Of a DNA stretch of 64,000 nucleotides, positions 39,258-51,700 are shown one piece after another. The position numbers were made by a program, and so were the translations under genes. Where the stretch lies: positions 3,471,501-3,535,500 of the forward strand of contig JAWUZG010000005.1 in NCBI GenBank assembly GCA_036785705.1. The letters are read 5' to 3'. The stretch's first letter is position 1, and every line of letters starts with the position of its first letter. Under the pieces are notes generated by a model, which was not told the origin of the DNA, ran no database searches, and was given only the letters and a program-made list of their open reading frames with translations. The stretch is from Acanthornis magna (Eukaryota > Chordata > Aves > Passeriformes > Acanthizidae).

Positions 39258-39481
39258 TTCCTTTGGCCAGGTCAGCTGTCCTGGCCACAGTCCCTCACAG
39301 CTCCTGTGCAGCTCCTCACTGGCACAGCATGGGAAACTCATCTGTCCTTGATTTGGGGTGAGCTCAGCAACAACTAAAACATCCCTGTGTTATCAATGTT
39401 ATTCTCATCCTAAATCCAAACTGCAGCACTGCAACAGCTGCTGGGAAGAAAATTAACTCTATCCCAGACAAAACCAGGACA
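39258..39481. mobile_element. Avian LTR-retroelement-like repeat fragment
   Basis: I recognise this segment as part of a repeat abundant in bird genomes, typified by 'cactggcacagcatgggaaa' near 39318, 'aacaactaaaacatccctgt' near 39369 and 'aagaaaattaactctatccc' near 39447. From memory it belongs to endogenous retrovirus-like (ERVL-type) elements of birds, but I cannot verify the family or the orientation here. No gag, pol or env reading frame is present and no flanking LTR pair can be seen, so this is a non-coding remnant. Confidence 0.55.
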
Positions 39482-42283
39482 AGTGATAAAACTTGCTTTA
39501 ACTTTATGAAATCAGACTAAACTTGCCAAGAGTTCTAAAGTAGTGGGAAACACTCCTTGTGAAGGAGACACACCCCATTGCTGGTGAGATGTTGGTCCCC
39601 AGAAATCAGCACAAGATTGTGCCTCCTGCACCTCCCAAAACACTGGGACTTCCAGCTCTGCTGGGTGCAAATCAAAGGCCACCTTCAGCAGCAATTTCTG
39701 TTCCTCACTTAAAGGAAGAGGGAAAAACACTCAGGACAGATCTATATCCATGGCATGTACCTTAAAATAACACTGCAGCACTGCAGCTAATCCTTTCTTA
39801 ATTACTGTTTTTTAAAGGGGGCAATTCTTCCGCTCTATATTCACAAGTGCAGCAACAAGGCAGGGGAGTTGATGTCCAAAGACACAACTGGGTGTTATTC
39901 CCTACTAAAACAATTAGCTGCTGGCTAATTGGGATCACTACACTGGTATAAGTGCTGGAAATAGTTCTAATCAATTGTTATAATAATGTACCAACTCATG
40001 GAGAATTTTAAGAAAAAAATGAAATTCCAGGATGTGAAAAATTACTGAATTACAGTGCAATCTTTAGTGTTTTAATTGAGCAGTTTTCTCAGAATATGGG
40101 GGGAATGACTCATGCAGTTCCCCACCTCCACAAGCAATTTTTGCCAACCCATCTGCCACCCCAAATGTTTCGTCCAAAGCAACCCCATCGGTGGACTTCT
40201 GCTCCCTCTGCTGGATCTGCAAAAATAAGGATTAATAGACCCAAATCTGCTTCCTTGGGAGGCAAGAGCACGACTTGCACTGGTTTCACCAGGAGAAGGA
40301 CTCTGCCCTAGCACTGGCTCCAAAGTGGTGCTGACATCACTGCTAACACTGACTTGTAAATAAGTAGCCAATAAACAGCTGTAATACTAATAAATAAAAG
40401 TACTTTTTAAACAAAACCTCCTAAAACCATGGGGGAATATTAGTTAAAAACAAAAATTATTTAAGAGATTATAATTTTTGTTAAAGCTCTCTGAACAGAG
40501 GAGCAATCAAAAGGCAATGCCAACACCCATTTAAGTTTTCAGCGATTCTTTCAGTCTTTCCCAGTTGTTTCCTCCTAGCCCTTGATCTTGCTGCAACACA
40601 GAGTGATGGCTCATTGCCACATGTGATGGGAGACAAAGAAAACATCCTCACAATGGACAATAAAGTTTTGCTTCTGCATTCCAAGTCAGAAACAAATAAA
40701 TGCTGAATTCCATTAAAACCTCTGTTCATGGGACTTTTCCGGTAGTCTCCACTATAGATGCTTTTAGTGTCTGACTTTCTAGAAATCACAAGTGTTGAAC
40801 TGTTTAGTGACTCTGATCCTCCCATCAGTAAACTGATCTGGTGATAAAATGTAAAGGGCTTGTGGTATTTGCATTTTTACTCCGTTTAGTCACAGATCAC
40901 AAAATAAATTAGTAAATTGAGCTACGAGGATTCCAATTTGCAGCAACCAAGCCTTCTAAATAATCATCTATGCTTAAATACACAAAGCCCTTCAAATGTA
41001 ATAATTTGTCAACTAAAACAAAAATTCCATACCCCCAAATGCTTCCATGCAATAAATGCTGTAAAGAAATCAGAAAAATCCAAGTGCAAAAATTCTCCTT
41101 AAACTTCAGGTTATTACAAATATCCAATGAACTGAAATGCTAAAATCACCCATGGTATCCCTGCTGAGCTGTCAAACACTGTTGCTCCAGTTTCATAAAA
41201 GAGAATTGAGAGCTGTTTTGCTGTAGAAAAGATCAAAAATCTTGCCATGGTACAGGTGCCTGTATGACAAAGCCGAGCATCACCAGTGCCAGCAATTAGC
41301 ATCATTACTGGCAGCATCTGACAAGCAGCCAGTTCATGGAGACTGAACACATCTCCCACTGCTCAGGTCCATCCCTGCAGGTCAGGGCTGCAGCACATCC
41401 GTGGCCCTTGCAGGGGAGGCTGCAGTGCTCCTGTGGCACCGTTTATCCACTCACTGCCACAACTGGCTCCGAAAAACTCTATCTCCCCCAAAATAGGGGA
41501 ACTTGACACATGAAATGCCAGGTCTCTGTTTCACATAAATTATTTTGTTAGATATGTGCAGGAGAACTATTTCAGCACAGCACAACTGTGGTTGTGTCAG
41601 AATTAGGTCACTCAGATGCTTAAGTTGTTATTGATGTGGCCCTGAATTGCCTCCTCCTGTAATTTTAGTTTATATACTCAAACCTTTTTTTGATAAACAC
41701 AGGCATAAATCAACACAAATTCCAGGCAGGTTCTGTGACGTCTTACTTGGAATTTGCAATGCGTTAGGACAAATGTTACAGTTTCCCTTGACCTATATTA
41801 AAAATATTTAAATGTTTAAAATATTATTCCTTTCATTCATATGCTAATGACTGTAAACAGTGCTCCAGCCAACACATTACAAAAGCCTAAATAGATTTCA
41901 CCAGGACTTTACATCTTCTTAGTAAATTAGGTATAACAGTTAGTAAATGGATGTGCTGAGGGCATTGTAAAGTTGCCAGTCAGCTGTGCAATAATAAAGG
42001 GACTACACAGGCCTAAAAAAATAAATGACAAATGTGCCATGGGAGTCTAAAAAAATTAAAAAATAATAATAAAAAAAAAATCACAGGAACTCCATATTCC
42101 ACTGGGTACAGAAATCCTTTCGTGGGGATATATTTCCTTCACGTATCAGAGAAATATTAAAGAGAAAAAGTGTGAGGTTTCAGCTTGCAAGGCTTTGTTT
42201 CTGTGCGTGTGATTTGTCTGTTGTCACTGCTGAAGGGGTGCAGGCACTCGCTGGATCCATCCCTGCACATTCCTGCCTGATGC

Positions 42284-42388
42284 TAATCTCTTCTCTCCAC
42301 TCTGATATTTCCCAACAATAGTGGTCATCTAAATGCTGCTAATCCTTTTAGCATGCACTAATAATTATGCATTAGCACAAATAATATT
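42284..42388. promoter_or_regulatory. Cluster of homeodomain core sites, possible enhancer
   Basis: Eight TAAT or ATTA cores fall within 105 bases: 42284, 42340, 42359, 42362, 42364, 42371, 42382 and 42385. Some are arranged as inverted pairs (TGCTAAT at 42338 against ATTAGCA at 42371), and the overlapping string 'taattatgcattag' resembles POU/homeodomain composite sites. TAAT is the established core bound by many homeodomain proteins. AT-rich DNA carries such cores by chance, so regulatory function is an inference. No target gene is visible in the window. Confidence 0.25.
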
Positions 42389-43858
42389 AAAGCTTTTTTT
42401 AAAATAATTACATATATAATGGATGTGTCTTTTAAAAGTTGTTTACAGCTAATTAACCAATGAATAATTGGTTTCTCTTCCTGAAGCAGGAGAAAGCTTG
42501 TCTTGGAGTCACAGTTAAAAACGCTTTCTCTCTCCCTTCTTTAAAACAGTTTTACAGATGTTGTTAGCAATTAAAACTGTTAAAATGCTATTAAACCAAA
42601 ATTTCTTTATTAAAGGGATTACTCAACCCAGCTGAATTGTTTTTTAAAGCACTGGATCATTTCAAATAATTTCCAATTTGGATGATCAGTGAATGGTCTG
42701 AACACACCAAGACCCTGTTCTGAACAGTTCAGATCCTTTAGTACCACAACACAGGCTGCTTGTTGCTATATGACTGGTTTAATTGTGGGCTGTAATAAAG
42801 GTCATAATTAATATCCCAACACAGACACTAACAAACAATTTTAAATTGCCAGCATAATCAAATGATGCAAACATCTATGAGCTACAAAAGTTCATTGCCG
42901 CAACTGACAATTTCTTAATTGTATTCAGTCATTCATGGAAATTTTATTAACATCGAACTGATGTATCCTGCCCTTACTCTGTCACAACACCAGGGATCTA
43001 ATTTCATTATTTTCCACAAGATTTGCTTGACTACTGCCATGATTCTAATATTGCTTTAGTCCAGATGTTTATGCTATTTAAATTAGGAAGAAAAGGCTTT
43101 TGGGTAAACACAATTAAAGAAGTTTTTTTTTTTCCTCTTTCCAAATTTAGTTTAACAATCTTCTTTTAATTAATGAATATAGCTGCAAAGTAGATGGGTT
43201 TTTCCCCCTCATTTTTTATGCTCATTCCCCACTGTGTGCAACATACATCGAGTGTATGGCTCCAGCTATTTCTAAATATAACAACCTTTTAATTTTTCAC
43301 TTACATCTGAGTGCTCATTAAAGTGAAAGATAGCAGGGCATGACAACTGCACTTTTCCTCCTTTTACTCTTAAATCAGCCCCAAATATATTTTGAGCATA
43401 ACAGAAACAGTTTAAATCTTTCTCCCTCGTCCCATGGTGCTACCCCCCTGAAGTGGATCTATGACTGAAGGATAACCCATATTTCTGGTGCCTTAAGTGT
43501 TCAAAATTACTGTACAGCACCAACTCTGTGTGACAGCAGAGGAATCTGCAGGGCTGCAGCACCGGCATCCAAAGGATTTTGTTTCTGCTTTTTGATTCCA
43601 CTTGAACACATTCATTTTCTTCTCCTGTTGGACAACAGCATTTCATTCATATCAAATCTCTTTCCTAGGAAACAATGCTCTGATGGCTAAAGAAGGATTC
43701 CCCTCCTTTTGTCTGTCTTAAAGCAAGCTGGTTTCCATTTAAAAACATGGATTTTTGCATGAAAGAACTAATGGACATACACAGGCATTTTTTTAATGAG
43801 GCACAGCATTATTTTAGTAAGGTCAAAACATGCCCAAATAGTGAACACACACTTCTAC

Positions 43859-43897
43859 ACCAGAGCTTTATACCAGAGCTTTACACCAGAGCTTTGC
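43859..43897. repeat. 13-bp unit tandem repeat, three copies
   Basis: The unit 'accagagctttac' occurs at 43859, 43872 and 43885, differing only in the last two bases (AT, AC, GC). It is a short tandem array with no further copies on either side. Confidence 0.92.
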
Positions 43898-44650
43898 ACA
43901 CTGGAAGATTATTCCTAAGTGCAAAACTTGATAACTTCATTGTGCAGAACATAGGCTTTCAAAAATAATAGTCACAGTCTTTCCAAAAACTGTCTTGAGA
44001 CAGTATTTTTGAGGGATCTGAACTAGAATTTTCAAACCAGCATTTTGTCAACATTTGTAAAAAGCCTGAATAATGTGTGTGATTTGAGCCGACTGAAGAT
44101 TCACACCGCGCTGTGCCAGACACTCATCAGATGCACTGAAAACTTCCTGCTGTAATTAGTTAGCAACTGCTTTTGTAATTCACCAGCACAAAGATATTTA
44201 TAAATACCCTCAGTATTTGCTGTCCTTACAGAACAGCATATTTATTCTGCCTGCAGAAGGGGTCATTGCCACCTTCCCACTGCAATCCCTCCCCTCCCCA
44301 AAACTGTGGCTGAAGGGTGCCACAACCCGCTCGAGCTGCACTATGATTCTTTTCGTATATCTTACAAACGCCACTCTCATTCCATCACCCACAAAATCTC
44401 CACGTGCAGGAGCGTTTGGGAAGCCAAGAGTCCGGCTGGGCTGTTGTTGGGGCTATTTTGTTTGGCTGAATGGAGGGCAGGGAGCTCTCGGAGCCCCCCG
44501 GGAGCCCGGCAGTGCCGCAGTGCTGCCAGCGGGGCGAGTTGCCCATGCTAATGCTGCTCCGCACTTTTCCCTGCTATTCTTTTGTATGGGACCAGGAATA
44601 AAATCCAGTGGGATTTGCACATGCGGAGAACACACTGAAAAACTTCATTT

Positions 44651-44666
44651 AAAAAAAAAAAAAAAA
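44651..44666. repeat. A16 homopolymer
   Basis: A run of sixteen A residues follows a GC-richer segment (44270-44640). A poly(A) tail of an inserted RNA copy was considered, but there is no recognisable transcript body and no clear target-site duplication. Confidence 0.85.
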
Positions 44667-45547
44667 GGTACATCTTTATGTTAATGGAGTATAACACACC
44701 CACTGGAAAATGATCAGAACAGTTGATGTGCACAATTCATCTGGATTTTCTGTAAAATACCTCAAAACCTCGGTGCTATACCTTTAAGTGTTGCTCTAGT
44801 TCCATCATGTGCTGATATGGAGATCTGTGTTTGGCAATCTTTCCAAGTATTCCATGTCAATTTTACAAAAACTAAAAATATTGTTGAAAAAATATTATCC
44901 CAAGAACATACGTAAAATTATAAATATTCAGCACATCAAGCTTTTGATATACTTTAGTGCACATGAACTGAGTAGCTGTCAAAATTACAACAGGCAACTC
45001 AAGTAATTATGCAGATTTATGCAAAACATTAACAAGAAGAATTAAATGCACAAATGAGGTGGCTACACTTGAATTGTTAAGATTATGAATAATTACCATG
45101 AATCTTTTTGCTCTTAATATAACTTGTTTTTGATAAACAAAGCCTTAATTATCAGAATACTTTTGAGAATTTTGGTGACCTTCATTAATCTTACAAAACA
45201 AGTCTCTTGTGTTCTGCATTGTAAAAGGCACATGCTTAGAATAAGTACACAAACCATGGGAAAAGCATATGTTAATGGCTACTACAAACCAGTGAATGAT
45301 ACCTCAGGTTGGAAGTAGACGGCATTCTGCACACGTAGGTGAAATAATATTGAGTATTTGGAAGTACCCTGGGCTGAATAATATCTGACAAAGGCTACGA
45401 GAAGGCTGCTATAAGAGAAATTATTTCATTTTGCAAAATAACAGGTTATTTTAAGAATAGAAGTGAAATATCAGCCTGCTAATTTCTCATCTCGGAGATA
45501 CAGGAGGCGCAATAAATCATTTAGCAGAGCAATAGAGAACCCCAAAC

Positions 45548-45730
45548 ATCCCCGCCCCCACCCCAGAGCCCGATTCGTCATCTCCTGCAAGGCTCAGCGT
45601 TCCCGAGGTGAGCGTGGCCGCCACGCACCCGCATTTGCCGCCACGCACCCGCATTTGCCGCGCTCGCATCCAGCTGCCAGGCAGGACGCGGGCAGCGATT
45701 CTCCCTCTGCTTCAGCGGCACTGCCCTCTC
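45548..45730. promoter_or_regulatory. Short CpG island-like block
   Basis: About 19 CpG dinucleotides fall in roughly 180 bases, the densest CpG content in the window and far above the surrounding AT-rich DNA. It includes a 20-bp direct duplication and a splice-donor-like site, 'cccgaggtgagcg', with the exon boundary at 45607. In birds, as in other vertebrates, dense CpG blocks often mark promoters and first exons. A first exon on the plus strand ending at 45607 would fit, but no TATA box, start codon context or downstream exon is evident. The 127-codon open frame across it is arginine-, histidine- and proline-rich, as expected from GC-rich sequence. Confidence 0.3.
45617..45656. repeat. Exact 20-bp tandem duplication
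   Basis: The string 'gccgccacgcacccgcattt' occurs at 45617-45636 and again, unchanged, at 45637-45656, followed by GCCGC as the start of a third copy. It lies inside the CpG-rich block. Exact identity suggests a recent event. Confidence 0.96.
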
Positions 45731-48700
45731 CCTTTGCGAGAACAGTGGGACCTCTCCACGTCCCCACAGTTAATTTCAGAATTAATTTGCAACGCTGTCA
45801 TCGGCAGTGTAACAATCCACTGCTCAACAGTTGCGATTCTTCATAACACTGTCAAACTCCCAGCTGCCACCGTGGCAGCCGCTTCGCCCAGGCCCAGCCA
45901 CTCTGCCTTGGGACCAGGAGTAAAGGAGAACTTTGGAAGCATTAAGTCTTTAATGCCAGCCACACTCCGCCTTCCCCAGAGAGCAAGCTGTCAGATCAAT
46001 GGCGGGTTTGTCATAAAATCTCTCCCAGGGACTTGAATTTGTTTTGACAAATGTCAAATAGCTTTGATGCATAAAAATTAACTTAAGGAGGTCATAATTA
46101 GACAAAATCCAAACTTGCATTTTGCTGGTGCTCGCATCACTTTATGTCCTTGCATAACAAGACTAAAGCAAACACCATGTGGACAGCTGAAGCCTCAGAC
46201 AGCAGGAGCCTCTGCTTGGAATTCATACAGCTACCAAAATCCATGAGGTAGGGCATGAGGAAGGGCACGGGCTTGGCTGCACTTCCAAAAAGCTTTGCTT
46301 TGTGTTGTCTTACGTAACACAGACAAGCCTGGGTCGCCACCACCTCCCAGCTCCACTGGGGAAGAACCCCCACTCACAGGGATCCCATTTCTCTTCCCCA
46401 CACCGTGCAGCCGTGCTGGCCACAAACTCTCCTTCCCATGAGCTCAGACCTCTCCTCGAGCACATGCCCTGCCTTTTCTCCAGTCAGTGCTCCCTTCTCC
46501 CTATGCCCGGCAGTGCTGCAGCTCCCTGCTCAGTCCCTCTGAGAACTTCACTCAGGAAACATTGAACTAGAAATGTTTCACCTACTTGGCAGTGGTTGGA
46601 AGAAGAGATTTTCAGCAAAATAAAGCAAGAGAGTCAGGAAGAGACCCATCACAAATTCAGGTTTCATAAAGATCCCACACCAATAGGCTCACTGACAGGG
46701 GTGTGTTCCCTGTCTGGCCACAGAGCAGACACCATGCTCTTCCCAAGCCATTCCCTCTCCTCTAAACATTCCTCATCCTTAGAGGGGTCACTTTTGTTCT
46801 GTAAGAGCAGACCAGTTTTTAGACCCAATCTAAACTCAGTCCTTGGTTCCTTTTACAAAAACACTGATTAGAATATCAATTCTCAGGACTTTTTTCTCCT
46901 GGCAAAACTGCTAACTCAACAAGTGGGTATTTCATGAAAGCCTCCAAATTATTTCACATCAGCCAACACAGAAGAAACACTTTCCACTGACAAACATCAA
47001 TTCTGCCTACTGAACAATATCACATGTGCATGTTCTGCTGATCTCCTCACATTGCAATCCTGAACTTCCAAGAGGTCTCCATCAGTCCCCAAGAGCACAG
47101 CTGCTCACTCCTCTGACCCTCCAGGGTAAATATCTTAGGTAGAAGAGTAAGAAACTCTGTAACTAATTCCAGCTGAACTGCACAAACAAAAAAAGCGGTG
47201 AGAATTTCTGCCATGTATTTTGTTTGCTTTGTGAGCTGCTGGTGAACTTGAAAGCTTCAGTCATTCAGAATCATGCGAATCAACACTAACCTTCCTCAGC
47301 AGAGGAAAATCCCCATGTCCACTGATGTCAACACTAAACTCCAGCTGGGATCAGAGTCACAGTTTTCCTGCCCAAGTCACTGTCTTCCACAGAGCCACCA
47401 ACAGAACCCTGGCTGGTGAGAGGGAGAGAAAGGCAGGCAGAGATCGAACCCAGGTGAAAATTATAAAATGGGTGGATTTAGTGTACTACAAAGGAGAAAG
47501 CAGGTAGTTTAAAATCCGTGCCTTAACGCAGTCATAGGAATCAAAGAAAAGCTACGCAGTGGTATCAAGTTACTTTTCTAGAGTTGCTCAAAGCAAACAC
47601 ACAGGGCTGGCCTCAGACCTTATATGGACTACTCCTATATAGCTCTGACTTTTATAGTCATGTAAAAATAAGAAATATTGGAAAAGAGGAGCCTTACCAT
47701 GAAAATTCTCACAGAATCTTAATGGTAGCAGCACTACTGGGAGCTGCTATAATAACAATATTCTCCCTGCTACTTGTGCCTATTTTCTTTTGATACTGTA
47801 CTAGCAGCAGTCATTTCCTAGATAATGAGCCTGTTGTGGAGAAGGGCTAATTTAGAAAATCAGAATGGGGTTACCACCAGCAGACATTGTTTTCTTAATA
47901 AATGATCATTTTATTTTGAATAAATGCGAAGTTATACCCTGTCAAGACATTCTTGCTTTACATGAAATTTCCCAGTATCCAAAAGGTTAGTGTAACATTT
48001 CTCCTTAAACAGTGTTGACATAATTTTTCCTAGTTCCTTATGTAAAAGCATGAGAAGAAAATACCTTTACTAAGGAGATAACATTTATTTAGAGACACAA
48101 GAAATTACTAAGGAGCTACCAGCACTTTTTTTCCCACTGGAGTTTGAGCATGGCGACCACAAAACACCACACAGCATTTTAAGGGAACAAAAACTCACAT
48201 ACATCATGAGCATACAAGAACAATCAAAGTTGACCAGTTGAGGGTTTTAACCTACACCAGAAGAGAATTTGCAGCCGGATCTCTACTGGATGAACCAGGC
48301 TGGACTGCAGCAAGCTTGAGCCAGATCTTGAGGGGAAAATGTTGTATTACCTAAATCCAACTCCCAGTGCTGTTCATTCTCAAGTACAGACTGTTCTCTA
48401 CCACAGAAAATTCCTGAAATAATTGAAGTGTAAGGCCAGCAACAACCGCCAGCAGGAGAAGAAAGGAAGAAGCCATTCCTCAGATTTGTTGGGATAGGTT
48501 CATCAGGGATACAGGGATATGATCTGCAGGCTGTGTGGATTTCAAAGCAGCAAGTTTAGCATAAGCTGGAGGGATCCAGAACTGCGGCAACAGCTGCGAC
48601 GCTCATCGAGCTCCGTAACAAGCTTTGCAAATCGTTTGCTGTTGGCACCTGGCTCTATCATTAAGAACAAAAACGCACAGCAAACAAGAAAAAAAAAAGA

Positions 48701-51700
48701 AAAAAAGAAATAATGACAGATTCTCTCTGAAAAAAAAATGTTAAAAAACCCCCAACAACAACAAAAAAATCATAAAAAAACACCAAGCAAGCAACCATTT
48801 GAAACATTCTCATCTCTTATGATTTCTAGACAACTTAATCTTCCTTAAACTGAGCCCTTTCTTGAACAACATGTTTTTATCCCAAGAAGCTCGTAGATGT
48901 CAGCTTTGGATAGACAAGTTCTACTTTAGACCTAATAGGTAAGTGAAATACTCAGGTGTTGCCACACTTATCAATGGTGCCTTGAGCGTGGCCATTTTAG
49001 CACTGAATAAACCCCAAGAGCAGCAGTGCAAGCCAGCAAAGAGCTTTTGTCTCCAGGTAAGCATCCCATCATGCAGACAGGTGTTCCAAACACAAATGCA
49101 ACAGACTGAGCCTTACCCACAACCCAGCCGGGGACCAGCTCCCAGGCCAGTGACAGAAACCTGTCAGACAATCACACCATGCCATTCAACCTGACAATTG
49201 CCCTTCTACCTTTTACAGTGTCAGTGACTTTGGAGAGTAATGTGAGCTCAGGATCAAGCTTGAAAAATAGAGCCTCCAATCCTAAATTCAACAGGAATGT
49301 CACATTGAACTGAAAGAAGTATCCTGTCAGATACTGGAAAATGGAAAAAAGTGTCTCCCATCATCAAGCCTTTCCAAAAACACAGATGTATTAAATTCAG
49401 AGAAAACCAAAATGTCAAGAGCAACTCAGCTTTCAAGTTCCCTTTAAAGCCCTTCATCAAATCCTAAAGCCCCCAACAAGCAGACTGAATGCTCTCCTTT
49501 CCTTTGGCAGATGCATAATTGAGGCTTGCTCTTAAAAGAAGGTAAAAATAAACAAACATTATTAGAGGGAATTCATTCCCAGAGAGCTTTTACAGCTGAA
49601 CATTTATCAGTGTATGGAAGATGTTACATAAAGTGCTTTTTAATCAAAATCCTCTTGATCACCAACACAATTTTTCACCCCTCTGAGCACTTCTCTCCAG
49701 ATCTCTGTGGTTACACTTTCAACTTTTTGAGCCTTAGTCTTTTGGTCCTGGTGCAAGACAGAGCAGTGATAGGGATTTCGTAGAGATTCATGCCAGGTTC
49801 TGCTCCCACTCCACATCGAGAAACACTGAGATAAACTGAAAAACTGATGCCCTTTGGGTCAAAATAGAAGAAATTCACTGCTGTAAAGACATTAACAAAA
49901 AGAATACTCCACACGGCTCTAGTCTGAAGACATGAAAAGTTCTGTATAAGAGCCTGAGGATCTGTGCACTCTTCTTTTTCCTTGACTGTTGCTGGGTGAA
50001 CACACACACGTGCTGTTACCCACAGTAATACTCAGACTAATTGCTGTTTGCTAATGCCTTTACTTATTTAATCTAGTCAGACATTTTGGGTTAGGGCAAT
50101 GCAGAAATCCCACTTCTGACATTAAAAAGAGATTAAAATATAAAGTGTTGGTTTTCCAAGCCAGTGACAACAATGACTTAAATGTCTAATCCCATTAATT
50201 ACCACCAACGCTGAGGGTTTAACAGTGCTGTTGCACTGAAGTGTCAGACAAACAAACAGGAGCCGTGTCTATCCTATGCATTCACACAATGCACACTTGC
50301 ACTTCTAGAGCAAGGGGAACTCCCTGAAAAGGTCTGAAAACGGTCTTTAAAAACTAAGACCCTTGGGTTTGGTTCTGGGTGCAGCTGTCCCTACCAAAAG
50401 CTGTGTGTGTATATAAACTGCACATTGCTGAACATTCGGAAAGCTCCAAGAGCAGCATCAGCTCTCTCAGACATCTTTATGTCATGAGCCACAAACCCTC
50501 ATTGTTTTGCACCTCTAACCTTTATCTGAGACTGAGCAGTCATTTTAAAATCTATCTTCTTAATTGCAGTGAATTAAAATAACTCATTCACTGCAAAATG
50601 TTTTTAGGAATTATCTTTAAAACTTCCTAGTTATTTCCAGCATGAGTTTGGGTAGTTTCAGCTTCCACTCCTTTGGCTCCCGTTACACCTTTGCTTTCTA
50701 TATGAATCCATCATGTTAAATAAATCACTAAAACTCAATATAATGATTCTGTATCAGAATGCCATCAGATCTGTATCAAAATGTCATCACATGCAGATAA
50801 CGCTGCAACACATTGAGGCTCCTCGTGTGCAGCAGGAGTTTTCAAGAAAACAAAAATCCTGCAAGTGGAACAAGTTTGATGAGAAACAAAATGATTTCCA
50901 TACCCTGGGACTCATCCCTGTTTTAGTGTGTTCTGTACAGAGGGAATATCCATATATTTTTTATATGAAAGATAAATAAAGAGATCTGCTCTAAACCTTG
51001 CACCCCATATTCTGTGCATGATTGTGTCCTTCGTTTGGAGAACTATTCAATATGCAGGAAAATGTGCAATTAAGAGGTTTAAAAATACGATTTGTTAAAA
51101 GACCATGTTTTCTGCATAAACACTTGGTTAAAGAGGAGACCCAGGCAAGAGCCAGAGCTTTGCCCTGGTAAAACTGGCACCTATAGGTCACCCATTCCAG
51201 CTAAAATATGGGGGGTGAGCTCAGGATTTTCAGGGTGTCCCCCAGGCAGGAGGACTCAGTGAATGCCCCGGACTGGGGAGCGCACTTCAAATCTTCCTTT
51301 GAGAAGCAGTTTGAGGACTCAGAGCTCTGGAGAGCCTTTGCAGCACCAGTCTCTCCTGGAAGCTGGCACCTCTCTGACAGGCAGAAACAGGGTGTGAAAC
51401 GGTGCCTAATTCAGCAAACTCACATTGCACTGGGGGGGTGTTGGCCACACCGTGCAAAAGATGTGGAAAAGTTCTTGTGTTTATTCATCTACAAAGATCC
51501 AACAGCTTCTGCTTAAGACAGAACTTTTCCCCCCTGCAATGGCTTTCTCCCACACTTCTGGATCCATGGATCCACAGCATGTAAGAATACAATTCCCAGT
51601 ACCATAAATATTCCATATTAAGAAAGTGGAGAAAGTTTGAGTAGTGGAAGTTTTAAGTGGAAGAAAACACGTACTAGCAAACTCAGAAATAGGAGAGAAC

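Larger units (their letters stand above)
39482..45547. other. Unique non-coding sequence with a GC-richer end
   Basis: Mostly AT-rich single-copy DNA. Short GC-richer patches occur at about 40100-40320, 41360-41470 and 44270-44560. The last keeps a 155-codon plus frame open, but the frame shows no family signature. The homeodomain-site cluster at 42284-42388 and the small tandem repeat at 43859-43897 are listed separately. Confidence 0.5.

Noticed and set aside
44217..44684. 155-codon plus frame ending in a lysine run at the A16 tract
   Set aside because: It follows a GC-rich patch and ends in a homopolymer. No processed pseudogene body or target duplication could be recognised.
47425..47460. 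tRNA B-box-like string on the minus strand ('gggttcgatctctgcc')
   Set aside because: No A box, no cloverleaf and no terminator T run. At most it is a scrap of a tRNA-derived SINE.
47584..47793. 69-codon frame with a C-terminal hydrophobic stretch
   Set aside because: One hydrophobic run in a short frame is common by chance. There is no homology or expression context.
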